A stretch of 29,514 nucleotides of DNA, from the IMG/VR virus record IMGVR_UViG_3300036866_000026, positions 1 to 29,514 of that record. One strand, written 5' to 3'. This DNA is from a virus. This document shows positions 1 through 7,900 of the stretch, piece after piece; the stretch's first letter is position 1, and each line of letters opens with the position of its first letter. The notes beneath the pieces were generated by a model, which made no database searches, was not told the DNA's origin, and saw only the letters and a program-made list of their open reading frames with translations. A program made the translations under genes and the position numbers.

Positions 1-629
1 TAGGTCCGCCAGAGGCTGCGGTTCGTGACCATCGCGTCGTAGAGACAGCCCTCGATCGAGTTGCAGTTGCCCGCGATCAGGATGTGGCCCTCGGTGCCGG
101 TGCGCTGGAGACCGGCTTCCGCGGTGCGCATGATCGGGACGGGGATGCCGCCGGCTTCGTCCAGGACGAACATGACGTGTTCCGCCCACATGCCGGCGAG
201 CGTCTGACCCAACTCCTCCGCATTCTGCGATCGCGACCAGCTCTTGTGCGTCATGAACCACGTCTCGGGCCGTGCGCGCAAATGGATCGAGCGCGTGGTC
301 CACTCGAACGCCTGCTGGAGGAGTGCGGAGCGTTGCTGCCACTTCGCCATCTCCGCCCACAGGTTGTCGTCGAGGTTGGAGCCGGTGATCGAGACCGCGG
401 CGATCTTCGGGCTGTCGCGCGTGACCAGGAAGTTCCACGCGAGCCATGCTTCGACCGCAGTCTTACCCGGTCCCTTGCAGGCGCCGAGGGCTTGGCGCGG
501 GACGTGCGGGAAGTCCTGCAGCACCTCGAGCTGCCACGGGTCGGGCTCTACCTGGAACAGGTCGCGCACCATCGCATCCGGATGGCGCTTCCAGCCGATC
601 AGCGTGTCAGCCGCTACTTCCAGAGTCAT
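1..629 (-). CDS. terL: Terminase large subunit, N-terminal part (cut by window edge)
   Basis: Phage DNA-packaging motor ATPase, which drives DNA into the prohead at the portal. Reading the minus strand from the ATG at 629 gives an open frame of about 209 residues that runs off the window. A Walker A motif GACKGPGKT lies at residues 49-57. A Walker B hydrophobic strand ending in Asp157-Glu158 (VMFVLDEAGG) follows at the expected distance. The C-terminal nuclease domain is outside the window. The start overlaps the end of the small-terminase gene by 23 bases, the usual terS-terL order. The protein begins with a short adaptor segment (around LFQVEPDPWQLEVL), typical of large terminases. Identification rests on the ATPase motifs plus context. 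Confidence 0.9.
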   Translation of the reverse strand, partial: MTLEVAADTLIGWKRHPDAMVRDLFQVEPDPWQLEVLQDFPHVPRQALGACKGPGKTAVEAWLAWNFLVTRDSPKIAAVSITGSNLDDNLWAEMAKWQQRSALLQQAFEWTTRSIHLRARPETWFMTHKSWSRSQNAEELGQTLAGMWAEHVMFVLDEAGGIPVPIMRTAEAGLQRTGTEGHILIAGNCNSIEGCLYDAMVTNRSLWRT

Positions 630-1080
630 GTACGAGTCTCAGGCGGGGAGGTGGTTCAGCGGGAGGGAGAGCGGCTTCGCGCGCCTTGGCGATCGCGAGC
701 AGCTCCGCGAGCGAAGAGGTCACGTTGAGCTTCGCGTCTTTGAACAGCGCGCGGGTCTCGCCGAGCTTGGTGGCGGCCGTCATGCGTTCGCTTCGCGAGG
801 GTCCGCCTTCCTTCTCGTCGCGCGGGTCGAATGCGATCCGCTCGAAGACCCCGAGCAGTCGGTCGATGTCCCACTCCATGCGCAGTTCCATCTCCGCGCA
901 GCGCCGGTTGATTTCTTTCTTCACCTTCGGCACGCGCAGCACGCTGTAGCCGGCGTACTGCCCCTTGTAGCCGGCGAGTTCCGCAGCCTTGCAGGCATCG
1001 AACAGCGTCGGCCGCGTCAGGTAGTGCCAGACGAACCGTTTCTGGCGGACCGAGAGGTCACTGCCGGGTAGCACTTCCAT
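607..1080 (-). CDS. terS: Terminase small subunit
   Basis: This 157-residue protein fits the Terminase_2 family. The N-terminal half (about residues 8-60) has the family pattern of LSVRQKRFVWHYL, then a helical DNA-binding unit with AAELAGYKGQYAGYSVLRVP and a following KKEI. The small subunit recognises viral DNA and loads the large ATPase. The middle (about 60-115) is helical and charged, consistent with the oligomerisation region; the C-terminus is Ala/Pro-rich. It sits directly upstream of terL and overlaps it by 23 bases. Its start overlaps the preceding gene by 23 bases too. Assignment is from the N-terminal pattern and position. Confidence 0.82.
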   Translation of the reverse strand: MEVLPGSDLSVRQKRFVWHYLTRPTLFDACKAAELAGYKGQYAGYSVLRVPKVKKEINRRCAEMELRMEWDIDRLLGVFERIAFDPRDEKEGGPSRSERMTAATKLGETRALFKDAKLNVTSSLAELLAIAKAREAALPPAEPPPRLRLVHDSGSSG

Positions 1081-1438
1081 TCACACCCTCGCTTACCCGT
1101 CGTAGCTCGTACACGCGCACGCCTTCCTCCGGACCCTCGACGTAGAGCTGAGTATCGGGCGGCAGCGCGTTCAATTCCTTGCGCGTGATCACAAGCCGGC
1201 CCTGCCCCGACTGCGCGATCGCGACCGAAGCGAGTACCTTCAGTTCCTTGCGGGTTTCCTCGAATGCGTCCTTCCAGTGCAGCGCCTCGAGTTTGGCGTC
1301 GGCGACTTCGGCGGTGAGTTCGGCGAGCATCCGGCCGATCTCCGAGCCGAGCTGTCCGAGCTCGACGGCGGACTTGTTTTTGATCCACTTGATCGCGCGG
1401 AGCTGCGCGTCTGAGAGAGTTTCAGTTCGGTTTACCAT
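1058..1438 (-). CDS. Hypothetical protein with coiled-coil middle
   Basis: A 126-residue protein of unknown function. Residues about 28-70 are rich in Leu, Ala, Glu and Lys with heptad-like spacing (LGSEIGRMLAELTAEVADAK), suggesting a coiled coil. The C-terminal half is a mixed alpha/beta segment with VITRKELNALPPDTQLYV. There is no signal peptide or membrane segment. It lies between an unknown 96-residue gene (17-base overlap) and terS (23-base overlap), so it is co-transcribed with the packaging genes. A small accessory packaging or structural role is possible, but this is only an inference from position. Confidence 0.6.
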   Translation of the reverse strand: MVNRTETLSDAQLRAIKWIKNKSAVELGQLGSEIGRMLAELTAEVADAKLEALHWKDAFEETRKELKVLASVAIAQSGQGRLVITRKELNALPPDTQLYVEGPEEGVRVYELRRVSEGVNGSATRQ

Positions 1439-1712
1439 CGCTTGGCATCACCTCTGTTGCCTTGCCTTCGATCTGGTTGAGCAGATCCAGGACCCCTGCA
1501 TCGAGCCAGTCCTGGCGCTGCGCTTCCGTGACGAGTCCCTTCGCCTTCAGAAACAGCCACAGCGCGCGGTTGCCCGCTTCCGCGGAGAGACACACGATGC
1601 GGCACTCCTCGATGAGCTGCCGGTCGCCGGTCGCGACCGAGCGTTGTGCGAGTGTGGCTGCGCCCGACACGATGCGCAGTTGTCGGACTTTGCGGCGATC
1701 GTCGTACGTCAA
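1422..1712 (-). CDS. Hypothetical protein, helical, near packaging genes
   Basis: A 96-residue soluble, mostly helical protein with no recognised family. The N-terminus is basic (MTYDDRRKVRQLRIV). The centre holds two Cys (EECRIVCLS) and the C-terminus carries a Trp-Leu-rich helix (RQDWLDAGVLDLLNQI). Its start overlaps the upstream 260-residue virion-type gene by 4 bases and its end overlaps the next gene by 17, so it belongs to the same late operon. Codon third positions are GC-rich like its neighbours. Confidence 0.55.
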   Translation of the reverse strand: MTYDDRRKVRQLRIVSGAATLAQRSVATGDRQLIEECRIVCLSAEAGNRALWLFLKAKGLVTEAQRQDWLDAGVLDLLNQIEGKATEVMPSDGKPN

Positions 1713-2491
1713 AACACGAGTCTCCTTGGCGGCGGCTGGTAATCATAGACCGGTACGCCACCGTCGGACGGATTGGTGGGCACCGCTCCTGGCGGAGCCA
1801 CCTTCATCCAGCCGAAGAAGGGTCCGCCGGGGACGCCTGCGAGGTAGTCCACGGCGGAGTCGGTGAACTGGCTGCGGTGGATGTAGAACACGTCCCCTGG
1901 ACTGCGCAAGGTCATCACGCCGGTATCGAAGTCCGGCGCATAGCCGATCGCGGTCGCCACCACGAGCATTTGATCCGGAGGCGAAACGATGTCGCCGCCA
2001 TCCGTGATATACGGAATGACGTCGCTGTCGATGCCGTAGTCCGAATGCGAACCCGCGCCCGTGTACGTGTAGCCCGCACCCGCGAGCACCAGACTGTAGC
2101 GGTGGAGTGCGCCGAGGTTCGCGGCTTTGCCGACGTAGCTGTAGGGGCCGACGCCGGCGAAGACCGCGAGCTTGTTGGGCGCGGTGTACGCGGTGTTGAA
2201 GAACCAGTTGTTCCACACCGTCGCGCCGACCTGACTGCTCTGACGCTGCAGGAGCGGCCAAACCCGCGGGTAGCTGGTAAGTGGATTGGAGAGCCACGTC
2301 GAGCGCAGCAGGCGACCCTGATCGAATTGCGGCGGGACGACGAACACCCAAGGGGTGAGCCACCACGCCACCCACACCTGATCGCCGACCGAGGTGCGGG
2401 CGCCGGCCTCGATGCGCGGGTAAACGAGTTGGGCTCCGCGGTTGCGCTGCAGCCACGCATTGCTGTCGAAGGTCTGCCCGTATGCCGCCAT
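1709..2491 (-). CDS. Probable virion-associated protein, unknown family
   Basis: A 260-residue protein of unknown family. It is rich in aromatic residues, Gly, Pro and Ser/Thr, with few Lys, which is typical of beta-rich virion proteins. Aromatic patches include VWVAWWLTPWVFVVPP and VWNNWFFNTAY. The C-terminus is Pro-rich (YDYQPPPRRLVF). No signal peptide is present. The start codon directly abuts the stop of the upstream paralogous trio (ATG at 2491-2489, TAA at 2494-2492), so translation is probably coupled. Position between the trio and the packaging genes supports a structural or tail-associated role; this is inference. Confidence 0.6.
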   Translation of the reverse strand: MAAYGQTFDSNAWLQRNRGAQLVYPRIEAGARTSVGDQVWVAWWLTPWVFVVPPQFDQGRLLRSTWLSNPLTSYPRVWPLLQRQSSQVGATVWNNWFFNTAYTAPNKLAVFAGVGPYSYVGKAANLGALHRYSLVLAGAGYTYTGAGSHSDYGIDSDVIPYITDGGDIVSPPDQMLVVATAIGYAPDFDTGVMTLRSPGDVFYIHRSQFTDSAVDYLAGVPGGPFFGWMKVAPPGAVPTNPSDGGVPVYDYQPPPRRLVF

Positions 2492-3292
2492 TTAGCCCTG
2501 AGACTCGACATAGCAGCCTTGCACGCTCGCCGGCGCGGTGCCGAGGCTGTAAATCCAGAACGGCACGACGCCGTTGTACAGCCGCGCGAAGCCGCCCGAG
2601 ATGCAGTCGATCGAGCCCTGGTTCGTGTTCACCGTGACCATGGCGAGCGGACGGAACGCGACGACGTTGATGGTTCCGGAGGTCCACGCATTCGAGAGCG
2701 TGATCGACTGCACGGACTTTACCCCGACGTCCCCCGCCTGGAGGCCGATGATCCAGGTCGATCCCGCGACCGGGGCGCCAACCGTCGCCGTCATGTTCGT
2801 CCCGCTGCGACTCGCGGTGCCGGCGCTATTGGTGTAGCCGAGGGTGAAGGTCGGCGTCGCAGCGCCGACGACCGTCGCCGAGACATCGACCGCGAGCAAC
2901 ACGCCGACGCCGCTCGTTCCGCCGACGGTATCCCGCGAGGGCCACGTCGCGGACGTGATGCTCTGCGCGATCGTGGACGTGACATCGATGTTGCCGTTGT
3001 CCCATATGCGATCGCAGAGCAACGCCCAGCCGCCGGTGGTGCCGGTGAGGTGCGAGAAGTGCGCGCGGGTGAGGTAGGAGAAGAGGCCGCCGCCCGGGTC
3101 GGTATGCGGTAGTTGTCCGTTGACCGGCGCGGTGTAGGTTCCGCCATTCAGCGTGTTGTTCCACGTGCCCGCGCCGGGGATACCTGGTTGGCCCCAGGAG
3201 CTCTGCGTACGGACGATCGCGGCGGAGGGTTTGGCGAACGAGCGGACCGGCTGACAGCCCGCGAGCATTCCGTCCAAGGTGGTGATAGCCAT
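2492..3292 (-). CDS. Virion-type protein, tandem paralogue 3 of 3
   Basis: A 266-residue member of a family with three tandem copies in this window. Shared landmarks with the two upstream copies are an N-terminal MAITTLDGMLAG, a QSSWGQPGIPGAG block near residue 30, LLCDRIWDNG near 92, W-P-[SA]-R-D near 117, an LQAGD-GV-S-QSI-S-AWTSGT-N-VA-R block near 192-216, a GG/AGF/L-x-L/I-[YF]NG-VPF block near 240, and a final E[ST]QG. The composition (Gly, Thr, Ser, Asn, few Lys) fits a beta-rich exposed virion protein. This copy is the most diverged of the three. It follows the middle copy with a 3-base gap. Function is unknown; a tail-tip or decoration role is possible. Confidence 0.7.
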   Translation of the reverse strand: MAITTLDGMLAGCQPVRSFAKPSAAIVRTQSSWGQPGIPGAGTWNNTLNGGTYTAPVNGQLPHTDPGGGLFSYLTRAHFSHLTGTTGGWALLCDRIWDNGNIDVTSTIAQSITSATWPSRDTVGGTSGVGVLLAVDVSATVVGAATPTFTLGYTNSAGTASRSGTNMTATVGAPVAGSTWIIGLQAGDVGVKSVQSITLSNAWTSGTINVVAFRPLAMVTVNTNQGSIDCISGGFARLYNGVVPFWIYSLGTAPASVQGCYVESQG

Positions 3293-3295
3293 CGC

Positions 3296-4108
3296 TTACC
3301 CCTGCGTCTCGATGTAGTGGAACCCAGTGATCGGCTGCGAGACTGCGGCGGGGATCACGATGATGAACGGAACCGTGCCGTTGAAAATCTGCGGGAAGCC
3401 CGCGGTGATCGCATCGATCGCGGCCGCAGTGCCGATGCCGCCATTGTCCATCACGGCGAGTACGCGGTAGGCCACCATGTTCATCGTGCCCGAGGTCCAT
3501 GCGGTCGAGAAGTTGATCGACTGGATCGACTGGACGCCGGTGTCGCCCGCCTGGAGACTCAAGCGAAAGAACCTGCCCGCTGCGGTTGTCGCGGCGGTCG
3601 GGGCGTCGAGGAAGTTTCCGGTACGCGAGCCGGTGCCGGATTGGTTGGTGTACGTGTAATTCGTGAGCGCCGCCGCAGTGGAGGAGACCGTGGAGGCGAT
3701 TTCGATCCCGATCAGCACGCCGTCGCCATTCGTCGTTCCGGCGACGTCGCGCGCGGGCCACGCGACGCTGTTGACCGTCTGCGCGCCCGTCGTGTTGATC
3801 GCCGGGCGGCCGTCCCACAGTCGGTCGCAGAGCATGACCGTGCCGCTGTTGATCGACCAGGAGTTCTGGAAGCGCGCGAGGTAGGAGTTGGTTCCACCAG
3901 GGGGATCGAAGTGCGGGATTCCCCCGGTGACTGGAGAGGTGTAGGTCGCACCCGCGATCCCGGTGTTGAATCCCCCCGCTCCTGGCTGACCGGCGAGTCC
4001 CCACAGACTCTGCGGCATGAACGCGACGAGTGCGGGCGGGATGGGTTTGACGATCACCTGCACCGGCTGCAGGCCACCGATCACGCCGTTCAGTGTAGTG
4101 ATAGCCAT
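3296..4108 (-). CDS. Virion-type protein, tandem paralogue 2 of 3
   Basis: A 270-residue middle copy of the tandem trio. I chose the ATG at 4108 because the protein then begins MAITTLNGVIGGLQP, matching both relatives, and because the ATG shares one base with the upstream TAA (TAATG coupling). An open frame continues upstream but only as the shadow of the first copy. It shares with the first copy a long stretch around YTYTNQSG, SRTGNF, DAPTA and TG.QSIQSI.FSTAWT. The family is unknown to me. Probably an exposed beta-rich structural protein made in series with its neighbours. Confidence 0.72.
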   Translation of the reverse strand: MAITTLNGVIGGLQPVQVIVKPIPPALVAFMPQSLWGLAGQPGAGGFNTGIAGATYTSPVTGGIPHFDPPGGTNSYLARFQNSWSINSGTVMLCDRLWDGRPAINTTGAQTVNSVAWPARDVAGTTNGDGVLIGIEIASTVSSTAAALTNYTYTNQSGTGSRTGNFLDAPTAATTAAGRFFRLSLQAGDTGVQSIQSINFSTAWTSGTMNMVAYRVLAVMDNGGIGTAAAIDAITAGFPQIFNGTVPFIIVIPAAVSQPITGFHYIETQG

Positions 4109-4929
4109 TAGCCTTGCGTCTCCATGTACCAACCCTGGAAGCCCGTTGCAGTGGTGAGATTCGGGACGTGCACGAGAAAGGGCACGACGCCGTTGAAGAG
4201 TTGCGGCAGGCCGCTCGTGACCGGATCGACGAAGTTCGGCGTGGTGGCGAGCGGATTCTCGAGCACCGATAGCACGCGGTAGGCGACCATGTTGACGGTG
4301 CCGGTCGTCCACGCGGTGGAGAACTGGATGCTCTGGATCGACTGGATGCCGGTGTCTGGCGACTGGAGCGCTAGGCGGTAGAACTGCCCGGCGTTCGCCG
4401 CGACTGCGGTGGGCGCATCGATGAAGTTGCCCGTGCGCGAGGCGACTCCCGACTGGTTGGTGTACGTGTAGTTGGTGAGTGCAGCAGCGGTGGCTGAGGT
4501 CGCGGCGGAGACTTCGATCGCCGCGACGATGCCGACGCCGTTCGTGGTGCCGGTCGCATCGCGCGCGGGCCACGCCGCGGTGTTGATCGTCTGTGCGCCG
4601 GTGCTGTTGATCGTGAGCTGGTTGTCCCATATGCGATCGCACAGCAGCGTCACTCCACCGTTGCCGCCGGCGTGGATCTGAAATCGGGCGAGGTAGGCGC
4701 TCACGCCTCCGGCAGGATCCGTGTGCGGGATCTGGCCGTTGACCATTGCGCTCGAGGAGCTGTAGTTCGCGCCGGCGAGCGTGCCGTTGTAGCTGCCGGG
4801 GCCGGGAAGTCCCGCGATCGCCCACAGACTCTGCGGGCGCCCGACGACCAGTGTCGGGGTCGCGCCCTTGTAGATCAGGGTGCCGGGTTGGAATCCCGCC
4901 AGTACGCCATTCAGGGTGGAGATTGTCAT
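4108..4929 (-). CDS. Virion-type protein, tandem paralogue 1 of 3
   Basis: A 273-residue first copy of the trio, starting MTISTLNGVLAGFQPG and ending METQG. It is closest to the middle copy: both contain YTYTNQSG followed by SRTGNF, and INxTGAQT[IV]N before AWPARD. DNA-level similarity to the third copy persists in places: 21 identical bases at 4621-4641 and 2996-3016. It lies 8 bases downstream of the tail-spike gene, so it may act with the adsorption apparatus. No signal peptide, membrane segment or catalytic motif is visible. Function unknown. Confidence 0.72.
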   Translation of the reverse strand: MTISTLNGVLAGFQPGTLIYKGATPTLVVGRPQSLWAIAGLPGPGSYNGTLAGANYSSSSAMVNGQIPHTDPAGGVSAYLARFQIHAGGNGGVTLLCDRIWDNQLTINSTGAQTINTAAWPARDATGTTNGVGIVAAIEVSAATSATAAALTNYTYTNQSGVASRTGNFIDAPTAVAANAGQFYRLALQSPDTGIQSIQSIQFSTAWTTGTVNMVAYRVLSVLENPLATTPNFVDPVTSGLPQLFNGVVPFLVHVPNLTTATGFQGWYMETQG

Positions 4930-4937
4930 CGTTCGCC

Positions 4938-7900
4938 CTAGAAGGTTAGGAACCGACCGTCGCGGTCGGAGAGGGTGATGGAGCTCACTGCTAAACCGGT
5001 GTTGATTGAGCCGACGCCGAAGCCGATGTTGCTGATCGCTTTCATCCCGGCGAGTCCTATCGTCGCGAGCGTTATGGTCTGCGAGCCGTTGCCTTTCGGA
5101 TTCATGAACACGACGCCTCCCCCGAACACCCTATACCAGACTCCCACCGTTCGTGGGGCCACCTGCTGCTGCTCGAGCGGGGCGCCGAGCCAATTGCGGC
5201 CGTTCGTCTGCGAGCCGCCGGTCGTGACGCCGAACTCGTCCATCAGGTAGATGGTGGTGGGGGTGTAGGTGCCGTCGCTTCGCGAGAGCGCGTAGTGCCA
5301 GTCGTTGAGCCCGCCCATGCACGCGCAGGCCATGCCGAACCGCGCCGCCTGCCAGTCGGCGTTTGTCCACGAGGCTTGGTTGACGTTCGACCAGGAGGCG
5401 CCGTGACTCGGGCCGTTCTGCTCGAAGATTAGCGTGCCGCCCGGCGCCATCAGGGCTTCCGCCGCGCGCAGGTTCGCCATCAGTTGCGCGGTGGTCGTCA
5501 CGCCCTGGCCTTCGATCCCGCCGACGCCGATCACGTTCTGGCAATAGACCGCATCCATCGTCCCCCTGAGCGAGGGGTCGAGCGCGACTTGGTAGCTGAA
5601 ATTCGTCGTCGAGCGGATGAAGTAATCCGCGTTGCCGAGGATCAGCATGCGCGGGTTGATGGCGCGTAGCGCCGCGATCTGTGCGGCGGCGCCCTGCTGG
5701 ATCCAGGCGGAGATCGTGGAATCGGCCGAGGTGCCCCAGTGCGAGGTGTACTGTGTGGTGTCGTTCCCCCAGGCGCCCGAGACCCGTGGCTGGTCGAAGA
5801 TGTTGTCCATCTGATAGCCATCGAGGTAGGGATTCGGCGCGAACGCGACGCCCGAGGCGTAGCCCTGTGCGACGGCATTCCCCTGTCTCAACACCCCGTC
5901 GTAGTGCGCCCAGTAGGCTTGCGCGAACGTCAGTCCTCCCAAGGTGACCGTGTTCTGGCTCGAGGTCTGGAGCGTGCCGGTGTTGGTTTGCCCATCCGAG
6001 GAGGCGACGATCGCGCCGCTCGGATAGGGCGCGGTGCGCAGCCACCAGTTCGCGCTGTTGACGGACGCGATCCACTGCGTGTACGTGTTGGAGTTGCCGG
6101 AGCCGCCCGACTTCGCGAGCTCGCTCGACATGGTGTAGTGCAGGCAGCGGGTGAGGATTCCGTTTGCCTTCCCCGCCGTCTTGATCGCCGCGAAGATCGT
6201 GGCGAACGTGGCTCCTTGAGTCTGCTCGATCCCCATGTAGGGGCCGAAGTCCACGAGGTTGAAAATCCCGGCCGAGCTTTGGAACCCCGCATTCGCGTAA
6301 GTGGATCCAGAGGGCGCGATCACCTGCAGGCGCAGGCGTGGGAACTGATCCGTCGCGAGGGCGGGTCCGCCGAACTGTGCGCCGAGCGGGCCGCCGTCAG
6401 TGCCGGCGGTCAGGTAAGGGCCGCTCACCACGTTCCAGTCCGAGGGAGAGGCCGGCGTGGTCGTATTGCTGACGAAGTTAGCGAAGCCGATCGAGCCGTA
6501 GGCGCCGAGGACTTGGTAGGTCGTCGCCGGCCACGCGTTCGCGCCGCTCGAGGCATCGAGCACGAACAGATTCCGGTCCCAGGTGAGGGTGCCGGTCGTC
6601 TGGGTGGTGGTGTCCCAGCAGGCGCGCACCCACGGTCCTCCGACGGCGTTTATGTTCGGCGGATTGGTGGTGCCCCCGGGCGTCACCATCTTGCCGCCGG
6701 GGTTGCAGTCGATGATGTTGTTGGTCACTACCCAGCGATCGTTCAGCGTGTTGGTCGTGCCGCCCTGCACGGAGGTGAGGCCGAGTGCGGAGGTGCCGAC
6801 GCTGTAGCCGGTTCCCTGCGGGCGGCTGATGTAGGTGTTGTTGTGGAGATAGACGTCTGACACGAACCCCTGAAACTCCATGGCGCGGATCGGCGTCTGC
6901 AGGTTCGCATCGTCGGTCATCGCGGGATTGAGCTTGAAGAGGTTGTTGTGGATCCACAGGCGCGCGGAATAGAGCACCGGGCAGTAGTCGGCGCCGCTGT
7001 AGCAATAGTGGCCCTCGCCGACGTCGTAGACCTGATTGTCGTGGATGTGGCCGTCTGCGATGTCCATCCACATGCCGCCGGAGAGATCTGGAGATTCGTA
7101 GCCGGTGAAGGTGCCGGCGGCCGCCAGCGGGCCCGCCACTGAATACGTGAAGGAACTGGGGCCAGTCACCGTGCACAGGAAGGTGCCGTTGTAGCCGGCG
7201 ATCGGGCAGTTCTTGATCGTGGTGGTGAAGAGGGGGCCCGCCACCCCGTGGTTGAAGGTCGTATTGACGGTCACGGTACCGGAGTTCCAGGTGGCGCTCA
7301 CGATCTGCCGCACCTCGGTCAGCGACCACTGGTCGCGCGGGGTCAGCACGAACGCGCGGCCCCCCTGTCCCTGCGAGGAGGTGAGCAGCGCGTTGTTCTG
7401 GATGATGTTGCCGTACCACTCGAACCGCTGGGCGACCTTGCACTCGAAGTGGTTTTTGATCCGGCGCGAGATGCTGAGCGTGGTCGCATTCGCGGTGACG
7501 AGCACCTGCTGCCACGCCGTCGGCTTGTGCGAGGTGTTGTAGCGGATCGTCATATCATGCTGCATGACGTTCTGCGGGACGAAAGTCCCGCCCGAGATCA
7601 CGTTCTCATCGCCGGCGTCAACATAACTGTTCTGGATGCAGAACGGGCCGCCGCTGAGGATGCTGATCCCGCTCGCGTCCTGACTCGATCCGTTGCCGGC
7701 GTCGGCTCCGTAGATGTAGCACTGGTGCACGACGTTGTTGGTTCCGTTCAGCGAGATCGCGCGGATGAAGAACGACAGGGTGGCAAGGTCGGTGTTGTCG
7801 CGCCCGATTATGCAGCGATCGAGCATGTTGCCGGTGCCGCCGAGGTTCACACAGGCCTGCAGGTTCTGAGCCTGATTCAGCCAGCTCGCGATCGGTTGGA

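Noticed and set aside
1646-3112. Long plus-strand frame (488 codons) opposite the virion-type genes
   Set aside because: It is antisense to well-supported genes and its product is a low-complexity Arg/Val/Asp-rich sequence typical of GC-rich antisense shadows.
4109-4825. Upstream extension of the middle paralogue frame
   Set aside because: It is the shadow of the first paralogue; the ATG at 4108 gives the shared MAITTLNG start.
2492-4929. Diversity-generating retroelement variable repeats among the three paralogues
   Set aside because: No reverse transcriptase or template repeat was seen, and the differences are spread over the whole proteins, not concentrated at Asn-type codons at one end.
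5739-6860. Plus-strand frame of 373 codons inside the tail-spike gene
   Set aside because: Antisense to a continuous 1430-codon gene with clear domain features; Arg/Gly/Val-rich with no motif.
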